A stretch of DNA of 64,000 nt from Muricoccus harenae (GCF_009848505.1 NZ_WWDL01000018.1:45562-109561), one strand, 5' to 3'; shown: positions 26,755 through 35,548, counted from the first letter of the stretch. Notes: generated by a model not told the origin, from the letters alone. Translations and numbers: made by a program.

Positions 26755-27699
26755 TCAGCGGCTGACCGGGGCGCTGCCGAAGGCGACGCGCACGCGGCCG
26801 GGGCCGATGGCCTGACCTTCGATGACGGAGCGGGAGGCGAGGTTCATCACGGGCACGACCTCCCCGCGCGCCGCGCTGGCCATGGCGCGGCCCTGCGCCG
26901 TCATGCTGAGGCCGGGGCCCTCCATCAGCATGGTGACCATGGCGTTCTTCTCGATGACGGTGGGCAGGGTGAGGTCGTTCAGCGCGAAGGGGAGATTGCT
27001 CGCGACCGGGCGGCGCAGCGCCCGGCCGACGACCTGACCAGGATCCGTGGCAAGGCCGGGGCGAACCCGCTCGGCACGCTGACGGACGAGGCGAAGATCG
27101 GCGGGGCCCACCACTTCGCCCAGCGCCATGCGGCGGGTCGCGATCACCACGGCTGCGGTGGCGACGCCGCGGCCGGCGAGGCGGAGGCGCAGGGTGGGCA
27201 TGCCTTCCGCCACCACGACCAGCGTGGCGGAGAATCGGTTCGTCGCGGGTTCGAAGGCTGGCTGCTCGAGCGCGAGTTGCGTGAAGGCGGCGAACGGGAC
27301 CATAGGCGGCTGGAAGCCGGGCAGTTCCAGCTCTGCCTCAGGGTCCAGGCCCATGCGGCCGAGATCGCCGCGAAGGAGGTCCAGCACTTCCTCGCGCGGC
27401 ACGCTGCGGCCCGGGCGCTCCACCACCACCGTGTCGGCGGCGGTGAGGGGGCGCCAAGCCAAGCCGTTCGCACGTGCAATGGCGAAGAGCTGGGCCGGCT
27501 CCACCACCACGCGCCGTCCTGGCGCGGGGGCGGGGCCAACGACACGCCCGGCATTTTGCCCGGCATTGTCGAACAGGTCCGAAAGGCGGATGGCGGCGTC
27601 CTCCACCACCGCATGCGGGCGGAGGAGGGCAAGATCGGCGCGCGCCCCCTGGCAGAGCAGGGTTACAAGGAGCAGCAGGGCAAGGACGAAGCGCATCAT
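26755..27699 (-). CDS. flgA: Flagellar P-ring assembly chaperone FlgA
   Basis: A 314-residue periplasmic chaperone for the P-ring protein FlgI. A signal peptide (residues 1-21, ending GARA) is followed by a poorly conserved N-domain and the SAF/ChapFlgA domain with TRRMALGEVVGPADLRLVR (near residue 187) and the C-terminal LMEGPGLSMTAQGRAMASAARGE with VMNLASRSVIEGQAIGPGRV. This C-terminal end is diagnostic. It lies between flgG and flgH, the usual alphaproteobacterial order. Confidence 0.93.
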   Translation of the reverse strand: MMRFVLALLLLVTLLCQGARADLALLRPHAVVEDAAIRLSDLFDNAGQNAGRVVGPAPAPGRRVVVEPAQLFAIARANGLAWRPLTAADTVVVERPGRSVPREEVLDLLRGDLGRMGLDPEAELELPGFQPPMVPFAAFTQLALEQPAFEPATNRFSATLVVVAEGMPTLRLRLAGRGVATAAVVIATRRMALGEVVGPADLRLVRQRAERVRPGLATDPGQVVGRALRRPVASNLPFALNDLTLPTVIEKNAMVTMLMEGPGLSMTAQGRAMASAARGEVVPVMNLASRSVIEGQAIGPGRVRVAFGSAPVSR

Positions 27700-27709
27700 C
27701 CCCGCCTCC

Positions 27710-28495
27710 TCAGCGCAGCCGCGCGAGCGTGTTGAGCATCTCGTCGCTCGCGGTGATGACCTTGCTGTTCATCTCATAGGCGCGCTGGGCGGTAATGAGG
27801 CTGGTGATCTCCTGCACGACATTCACGTTGGAGGTCTCGATGAAGCCCTGCATGACATTGCCGTAGCCAGGTGCGCCGGCCGCGCCCTGCTGCGCGGCAC
27901 CTGAGGAGGGGGAGGCCATGAGGAGGTTGTCACCGACCGCCTCAAGCCCACCCTCATTCGCGAAGACGGCGAGCTGGAACTGGCCGACATTCTGCGGGGC
28001 CACCTGTCCGTCGATCTTCACCAGCACTTCGCCATTGCCGTTGATCGTTACATCCCGCGCATTCGCAGGGATGGTGATGCCGGGCATCACGGGATAGCCC
28101 TCGGCGGTGACGACCACGCCTTCCGGCGAGAGGCCGAGCGTGCCGTCCCGGGTATAGGCGGTTTCGCCGGAGGGAAGCTGGACCTGGAGGAAGCCGTTGC
28201 CGCGGATGGCAACGTCGAACTTGTTCTCCGTCTGCTGCAGGCTGCCCTGCTCGTGGATGCGGTAGACGCCGGCCGTGCGGACGCCGAGGCCGACCTGCGC
28301 ACCCGACGGCAGTGTGGTGCCGGTGTCGGAGGACTGCGAGCCGACGCGGCGCATGTTCTGGTACATGAGGTCCTGGAACTCCGCGCGGCGGCGCTTGAAG
28401 CCCGTGGTGCTCATATTGGCGATGTTGTTGGAGATGACCTCGACATTGGTCTGCTGGGCCATCATGCCCGTGCCGGCGGTCCAAAGGGCGCGCAT
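27710..28495 (-). CDS. flgG: Flagellar distal rod protein FlgG
   Basis: A 261-residue rod subunit. The N-terminal ANNIANMSTTGFKRRRAEF-type motif (SNNIANMSTTGFK, about residue 25) and C-terminal EMNSKVITASDEMLNTLARL form the coiled-coil core; the Dc/D1 part holds GNGFLQVQLPSGETAYTRDG. It builds the distal rod that passes through the P- and L-rings. It is second in the operon, 65 nt after flgF. Confidence 0.96.
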   Translation of the reverse strand: MRALWTAGTGMMAQQTNVEVISNNIANMSTTGFKRRRAEFQDLMYQNMRRVGSQSSDTGTTLPSGAQVGLGVRTAGVYRIHEQGSLQQTENKFDVAIRGNGFLQVQLPSGETAYTRDGTLGLSPEGVVVTAEGYPVMPGITIPANARDVTINGNGEVLVKIDGQVAPQNVGQFQLAVFANEGGLEAVGDNLLMASPSSGAAQQGAAGAPGYGNVMQGFIETSNVNVVQEITSLITAQRAYEMNSKVITASDEMLNTLARLR

Positions 28496-28560
28496 GGGCT
28501 AAGCTCCGATCGCCGGCGAGGGCCGGACTGTTCCGTGGTGGTGCAGGTGGCGCGCGCGCA

Positions 28561-29271
28561 TCAGCCACGCTTCCGCAGGATGCGCTCGACGGCGCTGGAG
28601 AGGCGTTCGCCCTCCTTCTCCGCGAATTGCGCCATGAACTGGAATTCCCGCATTTCGGCGGTAAGGCGCGTCATCTCCAGGACGGGGCGCACATTGCTGC
28701 CCTCCACAGCTCCCTGGACGAGGGCGGGACGCTCGATGGCCTCCGGGGCCTGGCCGTTTCCAGCGGCCAGCAAGCGGTCGCCCTCCGCCTGCATGCGCTG
28801 CGGCTCGGCGAAGCGGACGATGCGGATCCGGCCGATCTCCCCATTCTCGCTGGAGAGCGTGCCGTCACCGCGTATGGTCAGGCGCGTGTCCGTGGGAGCG
28901 ACGCGGAGAGGGTTGCCCGCTGTGTCGAGCAGGGCGTTGCCTTCCATGTCCAGGATCCCCCCACCCGGGCCGAGTGAGAAGCGACCGGCGCGGGTGTAGC
29001 GCTCGCCGCGCGGAGTCTGGACAGTGAAGAGGCCATCACCGGAAATGGCGATGTCGAGCGGATTGCCGGTGGTCTGGACCGGACCAGGCGCCTCGTCGCG
29101 CCAGGTGGCGCGGTCCTGCGAGAAATGCACGGACTCGCCACCGGGCAGGGCGCGCAAATCCCGCTGGCGTTCGAGATACTCGCCGAAGACGGAGCGCGTG
29201 GCGCGGAAGCCGGGGGTTTCCGCATTCGCCATGTTGTGGGCGAGCACAGCCGTCGCGCAATTCTGCGTCAC
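28561..29271 (-). CDS. flgF: Flagellar proximal rod protein FlgF (5' end frameshifted)
   Basis: Read from GTG at 29271, 236 residues show AHNMANAETPGFRATRSVF near the start, GDGLFTVQTPRGERYTRAG and the C-terminal MTRLTAEMREFQF...ERILRKRG rod core. The family's N-terminus (M-D-x-x-YIALSRLV) is partly present just upstream in the same frame as GYIALSRL, but without a start codon. An ATG at 29306 with GGAGG nine nt before it begins MDIAAT-stop in another frame. One missing base between 29306 and 29295 would join them. As written, about 12 conserved residues are lost. Confidence 0.88.
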   Translation of the reverse strand: MTQNCATAVLAHNMANAETPGFRATRSVFGEYLERQRDLRALPGGESVHFSQDRATWRDEAPGPVQTTGNPLDIAISGDGLFTVQTPRGERYTRAGRFSLGPGGGILDMEGNALLDTAGNPLRVAPTDTRLTIRGDGTLSSENGEIGRIRIVRFAEPQRMQAEGDRLLAAGNGQAPEAIERPALVQGAVEGSNVRPVLEMTRLTAEMREFQFMAQFAEKEGERLSSAVERILRKRG

Positions 29272-29306
29272 CAGCCGCGAGAGGGCTATGTAGCCGCAAT
29301 GTCCAT
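29272..29306 (-). other. Detached 5' end of flgF with ribosome site and ATG
   Basis: GGAGGG (29315-29320, complement) and ATG at 29304-29306 initiate MDIAAT followed by TAG, while the adjacent frame encodes GYIALSRL leading into FlgF. The ATG-to-GGC distance is 11 nt instead of a multiple of three, consistent with a one-base loss. Confidence 0.6.
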
Positions 29307-29383
29307 CAGTTCATCCCTCCGCGCCGTGTGCCTTCTGCATCCGGTTCGCCAGTCTGCGGCGCCATGGTTGCGGAAGTGTTTGC

Positions 29384-29398
29384 GCAACCCGCGTGCCA
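29384..29398 (-). promoter_or_regulatory. Sigma-54 promoter of the flgF operon
   Basis: On the minus strand this reads TGGCACGCGGGTTGC, with GG and GC ten bases apart, matching the RpoN consensus TGGCACG-N4-TTGC exactly. Transcription would start near 29372 and reach the flgF ATG after about 66 nt. RpoN control of middle flagellar genes is the known scheme in Caulobacter and relatives. Confidence 0.75.
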
Positions 29399-29545
29399 GG
29401 GACTTCGTGGGGGGCGGGCTGCACGGCCTGCCGGGGGCGGGCAGGAAATGCCGGACGGGTGGCAAATCCTCGCCGGGAAAGCCTTTGTTAAGCGGGGCCG
29501 GCCGAGGATCGCTCCATCGGAACGGCAGGAAGCACCCGACACCCC

Positions 29546-30061
29546 ATGGCGCAGGCGGCGACACCCACGGCGGATGGAGCGAAGGCTCCGGGGAATGGCA
29601 GCCGCAAGAAGCTGATGCTGCTGGCGTTGCCTCTGCTCCTGGCTGGCGCGGGGGCGGGGCTCTGGTTCAGCGGCATGCTGCCTTACAGCCCGTCCTCCGG
29701 TAATGGGGCCGAGGGGGAGCATGGCGGTGCGGCCTCGGCCGGACAGACGACGCGCGCGCCGGTCTTCCTGGACATGCCCGAGATCCTGACGAACCTGAAC
29801 GTGACGGGGCGGCGTGCCACCTTCATCCGGCTGCGCTCCAAGCTTGAGTTAAGCTCCGAAGGCGATGCGGCGGCGGTGCAGGCAGCCATGCCGCGGCTGC
29901 TGGACCTGTTCCAGACTTATCTGCGCGAGATGCGCCCCGAGGAGCTGCGGGGCAGCCAAGGCACATACCGGCTGCGAGAGGAGTTGCGCGTCCGCGCCGG
30001 AATTGCCGCCCACCCGGCAAAGGTGCTGGACGTGCTCTTTGTCGAGATGATCGTCCAGTGA
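29546..30061 (+). CDS. fliL: Flagellar basal body-associated protein FliL
   Basis: A 171-residue single-pass membrane protein. A cytoplasmic basic segment (SRKKL) leads to a membrane helix at about 22-42, a low-complexity linker, then the periplasmic FliL domain with VFLDMPEILTNLN and the C-terminal RIAAHPAKVLDVLFVEMIVQ-like end (here VRAGIAAHPAKVLDVLFVE). FliL sits around the stator and modulates torque. The GTG of fliM overlaps its stop (GTGA). It opens a plus-strand operon divergent from flgF. Confidence 0.92.
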   Translation: MAQAATPTADGAKAPGNGSRKKLMLLALPLLLAGAGAGLWFSGMLPYSPSSGNGAEGEHGGAASAGQTTRAPVFLDMPEILTNLNVTGRRATFIRLRSKLELSSEGDAAAVQAAMPRLLDLFQTYLREMRPEELRGSQGTYRLREELRVRAGIAAHPAKVLDVLFVEMIVQ

Positions 30062-31125
30062 GCCCGGCCGACGGGATGGAGGAGGAGGACCTCGCCGCCG
30101 CCTGGGGGGCGTCGCTGGAGGAGGAGGCGCCGCCTGGCGGGGCCGATGCGGCGCGGGTGCTGAACCAGGCGGAGATCGACAGCCTTCTCGGCTTCGATGG
30201 CGATGAGGCCGGTGAGGCGAAGTCTGGGATCGAGCGGATCATCAGCAGCGGGCTCGTCTCCTACGAGCGGCTTCCGATGCTGGAAATCGTGTTCGACCGG
30301 CTAGTGCGGCTGATGAGCACGACCTTGCGCAACTTCACCTCCGACAATGTGGAGGTCTCGATCGACGGCATCGTCTCGCTCCGCTTCGGCGACTACCTCA
30401 ACTCCATCCCGCTGCCGGCGATGCTCGCGGTGACGAAGGCGAAGGAGTGGGACAATTACGGGTTGATGGTCGTCGACTCGGCGATGATCTACTCCGTGGT
30501 GGACGTGCTGCTGGGCGGGCGGCGCGGCACGGCCGCGATGCGGATCGAGGGGCGGCCCTACACCACCATCGAGCGGACGCTGGTGGAGCGGCTGATCGGC
30601 GTGGTGCTGCGCGACATTTCAGCCGCTTTCGAGCCGCTTTGCCCGGTCGAGTTCCAGTTCGAGCGCCTGGAGGTGAATCCGCGCTTCGCTGCGATCTCGC
30701 GCATGTCCAATGCCGCGATCCTGGTGAAGCTGCGGGTGGAGATGGAGGACCGTGGCGGACGGATGGAGCTGCTGCTGCCTTATGCCACGCTGGAGCCGGT
30801 GCGCGAACTGCTGCTGCAGCAGTTCATGGGCGAGAAGTTCGGGCGCGATTCGATCTGGGAGAATCACCTGGCGGATGAGCTGCGCCACACGGATGTGGCG
30901 CTCGACGTGGTGCTGGATGACCAGCCCCTGCCGCTTTCGACCGTGATCAACCTGAAGCCCGGTGACCGGCTGACGTTGAATGTCGGCCCCGGGGCGCCGG
31001 TGCGGCTGCGCTGCGGCGAGGTGCCGCTGTTCGAAGCGATGCTCGGGCGGCGCGAAAATCGGTTGGCGGTTCGGATCGAGCGCGAGCTGAAGCGGATGGG
31101 CGCGGAGGAGGAGGCATCGGCGTGA
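30058..31125 (+). CDS. fliM: Flagellar motor switch protein FliM
   Basis: A 355-residue C-ring protein. Residues 36-45 (NQAEIDSLLG) form the N-terminal peptide that binds phosphorylated CheY. The middle CheC-like domain contains RLVRLMSTTLRNFTSDNVEV and GDYLNSIPLPAMLAV; the C-terminal SpoA/FliN-like domain spans the last 80 residues (VALDVVLDDQPLPLSTVINLKPGD). A short acidic extension precedes the CheY peptide. It overlaps both neighbours by 4 nt. fliN is not adjacent. Confidence 0.96.
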   Translation: MSPADGMEEEDLAAAWGASLEEEAPPGGADAARVLNQAEIDSLLGFDGDEAGEAKSGIERIISSGLVSYERLPMLEIVFDRLVRLMSTTLRNFTSDNVEVSIDGIVSLRFGDYLNSIPLPAMLAVTKAKEWDNYGLMVVDSAMIYSVVDVLLGGRRGTAAMRIEGRPYTTIERTLVERLIGVVLRDISAAFEPLCPVEFQFERLEVNPRFAAISRMSNAAILVKLRVEMEDRGGRMELLLPYATLEPVRELLLQQFMGEKFGRDSIWENHLADELRHTDVALDVVLDDQPLPLSTVINLKPGDRLTLNVGPGAPVRLRCGEVPLFEAMLGRRENRLAVRIERELKRMGAEEEASA

Positions 31126-31526
31126 GCAATGCGGAGTGGATCCTGCAGGGCGTTCTGTTGGCGCTGCTGACTGCGGCGCTGCCCTTTGCGCTGCGGCTGG
31201 AGCGAGGATTGGCGGCGCTGCGCCGGGACCGGGCGGCGCTGGCGGATGGGGTGCAGGGATTCGAGGTGGCGACGCGCGAGGCGCAGTCGGCATTGTCCGG
31301 GTTGCGTGGGACGCTTGAGGTCCAGGCCCGGCAGGCGGCGAAGGCGGAAGCATTACGGGATGACCTTCGCTTCTTGGTGGAGCGCGCGGAGGGTTTGGCC
31401 GACCGGCTTGAGGTGCTGGTGCGCCAGGGGCGAGCGGCGCCTCAGCCCGTGGCCGGTGCAGAGGGCGTGGCGCCGCGCAGCCAGGCGGAGCGGGACCTGC
31501 TTCAGGCGCTGAGGATGGCGCGTTGA
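31122..31526 (+). CDS. Single-pass coiled-coil protein of flagellar clusters (DUF6468-like)
   Basis: A 134-residue protein with an N-terminal membrane helix (about residues 7-25) followed by an alanine- and arginine-rich coiled coil (residues 26-105) and a short C-terminal tail. It sits between fliM and the MotE-like gene with ATGA/TTGA overlaps on both sides. The arrangement and features fit the DUF6468 proteins that I recall from Rhodospirillales flagellar loci; that name is a tentative match. Function unknown; probably a cytoplasm-facing motor accessory. Confidence 0.7.
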   Translation: MSNAEWILQGVLLALLTAALPFALRLERGLAALRRDRAALADGVQGFEVATREAQSALSGLRGTLEVQARQAAKAEALRDDLRFLVERAEGLADRLEVLVRQGRAAPQPVAGAEGVAPRSQAERDLLQALRMAR

Positions 31527-32155
31527 GGGCGGTGTTCGCACGGCTGCAGCGGCCAAGACTGCTGCCCCTGATCCTGGCTGCCTGCGCTGGACTGGCGTTG
31601 GTGAAGGCCGAAGGGTTGTGGCGAGGAATTCCGGGCGAAGCGGGAATCGTCGCGAGCGCGGCGGCTTCGGCACCGCCGATGCCTGCTCCGTCGCGGGCTG
31701 CCCCGCCGGTGGCGGCTGCTCCGCCGCCGCCGGATCCGGTGGACCAGGCCGAGCGCGCGCTGCTGGGGCGCCTGCGGGAAAGGCGGCTGGAGATGGACGC
31801 GCGCGAGGCGGCGATTTCCGCGCGAGAGGCGATGCTGGGCGCGGCCGAACGGCGGCTGACGACGCGGCTGGAGGAGATGGCGGCGTTGCAGGCCCGGCTG
31901 GAGGCGCTGGAGCGCGGCCGGGGTGAGCGCGAGGAAGCAGGCTGGCGAGGGCTGGTGAAAACCTACGAGACGATGCGGCCGCGCGATGCGGCCACCGTTT
32001 TCGACGATTTGGAAATGCCTGTGCTCGTACAGTTCGTGAACCGGATGCGGGAGGCGAAGGCCGCGCCGGTGATCGGGGCCATGCGGCCCGATCGGGCCCG
32101 CAGCCTGATCGCGGAGCTGGCCCGGCTCCGCAGCGCGAACAACCGGACAGATTGA
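31523..32155 (+). CDS. MotE-like flagellar protein (MgtE N-domain fold)
   Basis: A 210-residue protein, TTG start overlapping the preceding stop. It has a membrane helix (about 12-28), a proline/alanine linker (residues 45-75), a long coiled coil (75-140) and a C-terminal helical domain with KTYETMRPRDAATVFDDLEMPVLVQFVNRMREAKAAPVIGAM (key segments MRPRDAA and MREAKAAP). That domain resembles the MgtE N-domain found in MotE, a chaperone of periplasmic MotC in rhizobia, and in FliG-related helices. motA and motB are elsewhere. Confidence 0.8.
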   Translation: MRAVFARLQRPRLLPLILAACAGLALVKAEGLWRGIPGEAGIVASAAASAPPMPAPSRAAPPVAAAPPPPDPVDQAERALLGRLRERRLEMDAREAAISAREAMLGAAERRLTTRLEEMAALQARLEALERGRGEREEAGWRGLVKTYETMRPRDAATVFDDLEMPVLVQFVNRMREAKAAPVIGAMRPDRARSLIAELARLRSANNRTD

Positions 32156-32167
32156 GAGGAGAAGCTT

Positions 32168-32554
32168 ATGGCCCTGGACAAGAACACCAGCGTGCTGATC
32201 GTGGACGACTACAAGACGATGCTGCGCATCATCCGGAACCTGCTGAAGCAGCTCGACTTCGACAATGTGGAGGAGGCGACGGACGGGCAGGAGGCGCTGT
32301 CGAAGCTGCGCGTCGGGAATTTCGGCCTGGTCATCTCCGACTGGAACATGGAGCCGATGACCGGGCTCGACCTGCTGAAGGAGGTGCGGGCGGATGCGCG
32401 ATTGAAGTCCACGCCTTTCATCATGATCACGGCCGAGAGCAAGACCGAGAACGTGGTGGCGGCGCGTGCGGCAGGCGTTTCCAACTACATCGTCAAGCCG
32501 TTCAACGCCGAGACCTTGCGCGAGAAGATCGAGAAGGTGATGGCCCATGCGTAA
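32168..32554 (+). CDS. cheY: Chemotaxis response regulator CheY
   Basis: A 128-residue single receiver domain. Acid pocket D13-D14, phosphorylation site D58 in VISDWNMEPMTG, switch T88 and K110 are all present; the DWNMxxMxG sequence is that of true CheY. Phospho-CheY binds the FliM peptide encoded two kilobases upstream and reverses the motor. RBS GAGGAGAAG stands before the ATG. The stop lies 8 nt inside the next gene, cheZ. Confidence 0.95.
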   Translation: MALDKNTSVLIVDDYKTMLRIIRNLLKQLDFDNVEEATDGQEALSKLRVGNFGLVISDWNMEPMTGLDLLKEVRADARLKSTPFIMITAESKTENVVAARAAGVSNYIVKPFNAETLREKIEKVMAHA

Positions 32555-33101
32555 GGTCGATCGCGCGGAGATCGCGCTGCAGGTCATGACCGGCCTCGGC
32601 AAGACCGAGGCGGCGCTGCTGCAGGAGCTGGAGTCGCTCGGGAGGATGGTCGCCGCCGCGAAGGAGGAGATCGCGGCGATGCGGGTGGAGAATGTGGATG
32701 CTACGCATCTGCCCGCCGCCACGGATGAGCTGGACGAGGTGGTGAAAAGCACCGCCGATGCCGCCAACGAGATCCTGGATGCCTGCGAAGCACTAGAGAA
32801 CCTGCAGCCGAGCCTGTCGGGGGCTGCCGCGGAGACAGTAGGGGCCTGCGTGACCCGCATCTACGAGGCCTGCGCCTTCCAAGACATCACCGGTCAGCGC
32901 ATCGGCAAGGTGGTGAATGCGCTGAAGCAGATTGAGCAACGCGTGCGGGAGACAACGGGGCGTTACGCGCCTTCCGCCGCGCTGCCCGCCCGCAGCGCGC
33001 CGCCGCGCACGGAGGGCGAGCGGCTGGCAAATGGGCCACAGCCGATGGCGGCGGCCTCGTCCCAGGCGGAAATCGACGCGCTGTTGGCGAGCTTCGGCTG
33101 A
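32547..33101 (+). CDS. cheZ: CheZ-type CheY-P phosphatase
   Basis: A 184-residue helical phosphatase. The catalytic FQDITGQ has D113 and Q117, matching the D143/Q147 pair of E. coli CheZ. Long helices occupy 5-50 and 60-145. The last 14 residues, SSQAEIDALLASFG, form a CheY-binding tail nearly identical to the FliM peptide (QAEIDSLL), so FliM and CheZ of this operon compete for the same CheY surface. It overlaps cheY by 8 nt and touches the next ATG (TGATG). Confidence 0.93.
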   Translation: MRKVDRAEIALQVMTGLGKTEAALLQELESLGRMVAAAKEEIAAMRVENVDATHLPAATDELDEVVKSTADAANEILDACEALENLQPSLSGAAAETVGACVTRIYEACAFQDITGQRIGKVVNALKQIEQRVRETTGRYAPSAALPARSAPPRTEGERLANGPQPMAAASSQAEIDALLASFG

Positions 33102-35548
33102 TGCACGGCGCGGCGGCTTTCGCGGCCTGCAGTCTGGTTCTTCTCGCGACGCCCGCGATGGCGGAACGGGTGGGGGTGCGGGTGGGCGACCATCCGGGCC
33201 ACGGGCGCGTGGTGCTGGATCTCGCCGCGCCGGGCCTGCCGTATCAGGTGGAGGAGGATGCGGGCGGCGTGAGGGTGCGGCTTGGGTCGGACCTTGCCAT
33301 CGAGCTTCCTTCGCCGCGTCGGTTGCCGCGAAATTTGCAGGGGCTGAGTGCGGAAGCGGACGGGCTGCGAATCGTGACGCGGCCTGGTTCCCGCCTCCGG
33401 CACTACCGGCTGGGCAGCCGCGTGGTGCTGGATGTGATGGATGGTGGCACGCCTGCGCCACGGGCGGCGGAGGCGCGGCCTGCGTCGGCGCCTCGGAACC
33501 CGCGGACGCGGGGTGCGGTTCCCCTTGGCGAAGTGGCGGCGCCAGTTGCGGCAGCCGCGCCAGTGCCTGTTGTTGCGACCCAGCCGCTGCCAGCCAGGGC
33601 AGCTCCGCCCGTCCAGGCGTCGGCTTCAGTGCAGGCCCCGGCGCAGGGGGCGGGCGCTGCACCGGAGGGGAGGAACGAAACGGCGGCTGCAGGGCTCCCG
33701 CTGCGCGCCGTGGCGGTCGCGGAAGGGCGCGCTCTCGCCCTGCCCGTGCCCGCGGAGACTGGGTTGGCGATCCTTCGTCGCGGCGATCTGCTGCTTGTTG
33801 TCCTGGACCAGCCGCACGCGCTGGACACCGCGTCGCTCCGGGGGGATGCGGTTTTCGGTGGGCTGCGTGTGGAGGTGCTGCCCGAGGCAACGGTCCTGCG
33901 TCTGCCGATCGCGGAACCAAGCGCGCTGCGCGCGCAACGCGAAGGCGATCGGTGGTTGTTGGAGGCGAAGCCATCTCCCACCCGCGAGCGCTCAATCCTG
34001 GCCGAGGCCGAGAATGGTCGGTTGGTGCTGCGCGTGGCACTGCCGGGGCGCCCCGTGCCGATTCCCGATCCCGAGACGGGCTTGCCGCTGCTGGTGGGCA
34101 CGGTACGGGAGGCGGGACAGGCAGGGCCGGTTTCCCGCAGCCTCGCGCAGATGGATCTTGTGGCGACGCAACTCGGCATCGCGGCGCTCGCGCGGGCAGA
34201 TTCGGTGGCCTTGCGTCGGGCGGGCGACCAGTTCCTGCTGTCGGGCGTCGCGGGTGCAACGACCATGGCTGAAATGGCCGAAGCCGGCTTCATGACCCGG
34301 TTGATGGAGCTTCCCGCCCTGGGTTCCGGCGCGGCGCAGGAGCGCCTTAAGGCGCAGCAGGCGAGCATCGCGGCGGCTCCGCCCTTGGCGCGCCTGCCGC
34401 TGCGTCGGGCAGCGGCGGAGGGGCTGCTGGCCCTCGGGCTCGCGCAGGAGGCACAGGCGATGATCCGTCTGTCTTTCCAGGAAGATCCCCGCGCCTCCTC
34501 CGATCCCCGCAGCCTGCTGGTGCATGCGGCATCGGCGCTGCTGGCGGGGCGGCAGGCGGAGGCACGGGGCCTCTCCGGCGCAAGCTTCCCGGCGAATGAT
34601 GAGGTGACGTTCTGGCGTGCGGCGCTGGCGGCCACTTCGGGGGATGGGCCAGCCGCGCCGGGCTTCGCGGCGACGCTGCCGCTCCTCCTCGCCTATCCGG
34701 AGGCGCTGCGGGCGCGGCTGCTTCCGCTGGCGGCCGAGGCAATGATCGGGGGCGGTGATCTCGCGGCGGCGCGGCGCCTGCTGCGCGCGGCCGGAGATCG
34801 GCCCGATCTTGGATATGCACGCGCACGAATGGCCGAGGCAGAGGGACGCGGGGACGAGGCCCTCACCCTCTATGCGGCGGTGGCGGAGGGGCGGGATCGG
34901 CTGTCGCGGGCGCGGGCGCTGCGGCGATCGGTCGATTTGCGGCTGCAGTCTGGTTCGCTGGATCCAGCTGGTGCGGCTGCGGCGCTGGAAGCTGCAATTT
35001 TCGCTTGGCGGGGCGATGAGGAGGAGTTCGGGGCGCGGCTACGAGTCGCGGAGCTTCGGCTAGGCGTCGGAAATGGGCGCGCCGCGCTCGACCAGCTGAA
35101 GGAGACCGGCCAGGCCTTTCCGGATCGCATCGCGGCGCTTCGGCCGGTGCAGGAGGCGACCCTGCTGCAGGCGCTGGCCGATGAGGCGCCGATGGTAGCG
35201 CTCGCGCTTTCCGAGGCACATGCGGGGCTGTTGCCGCGAGACGGGCGGGGAGCGGAGGCCCTGTCCCTGCTGGCGGAGCGGGTGGCAGCGATGGAACTGC
35301 CAGATCGCGGCGTGGTGCTGGCCGAACAGGCGCTGGAGCGAGGCACCTTGGCGCAGCGCCCAAGGCTGGCGCTTCGCCTGGCCACTCTGCGGCTAGCCGA
35401 GGGCGACGCAGCGGGCACGCTCTCGGCCTTGGAGGCGGTGGTTGGGGCGCCGGAGGACGCGGTTGGGCGTGGCCTGCTGGCGGCACAGGCGAAGGCGCGG
35501 TTGGGTGCGACGGGAGAGGCGGTGAGGGTGCGACGGGAGAGGCGGTGA
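33101..35548 (+). CDS. Secreted TPR-like protein of the flagellar operon, truncated by a 23-bp duplication
   Basis: An 815-residue protein with a signal peptide (residues 1-21, cleaved at AMA-ER). Residues 22-120 form a beta-rich AMIN-like domain (DHPGHGRVVLDLAAPG), then a proline/alanine linker (130-190), another beta-rich part, and from about 420 a long array of alanine-rich helical repeats. I do not know a named family; similar secreted TPR proteins occur in Rhodospirillales flagellar loci. The last residues VRVRRERR are an artefact: a tandem 23-bp duplication shifts the frame, and without it the protein continues into the next ORF to 933 residues. Confidence 0.75.
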   Translation: MHGAAAFAACSLVLLATPAMAERVGVRVGDHPGHGRVVLDLAAPGLPYQVEEDAGGVRVRLGSDLAIELPSPRRLPRNLQGLSAEADGLRIVTRPGSRLRHYRLGSRVVLDVMDGGTPAPRAAEARPASAPRNPRTRGAVPLGEVAAPVAAAAPVPVVATQPLPARAAPPVQASASVQAPAQGAGAAPEGRNETAAAGLPLRAVAVAEGRALALPVPAETGLAILRRGDLLLVVLDQPHALDTASLRGDAVFGGLRVEVLPEATVLRLPIAEPSALRAQREGDRWLLEAKPSPTRERSILAEAENGRLVLRVALPGRPVPIPDPETGLPLLVGTVREAGQAGPVSRSLAQMDLVATQLGIAALARADSVALRRAGDQFLLSGVAGATTMAEMAEAGFMTRLMELPALGSGAAQERLKAQQASIAAAPPLARLPLRRAAAEGLLALGLAQEAQAMIRLSFQEDPRASSDPRSLLVHAASALLAGRQAEARGLSGASFPANDEVTFWRAALAATSGDGPAAPGFAATLPLLLAYPEALRARLLPLAAEAMIGGGDLAAARRLLRAAGDRPDLGYARARMAEAEGRGDEALTLYAAVAEGRDRLSRARALRRSVDLRLQSGSLDPAGAAAALEAAIFAWRGDEEEFGARLRVAELRLGVGNGRAALDQLKETGQAFPDRIAALRPVQEATLLQALADEAPMVALALSEAHAGLLPRDGRGAEALSLLAERVAAMELPDRGVVLAEQALERGTLAQRPRLALRLATLRLAEGDAAGTLSALEAVVGAPEDAVGRGLLAAQAKARLGATGEAVRVRRERR

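Noticed and set aside
29457..29473. Possible sigma-54 promoter for fliL (TGGCAAATCCTCGC)
   Set aside because: The GG and GC are nine, not ten, bases apart, and the -12 lacks TTGC.
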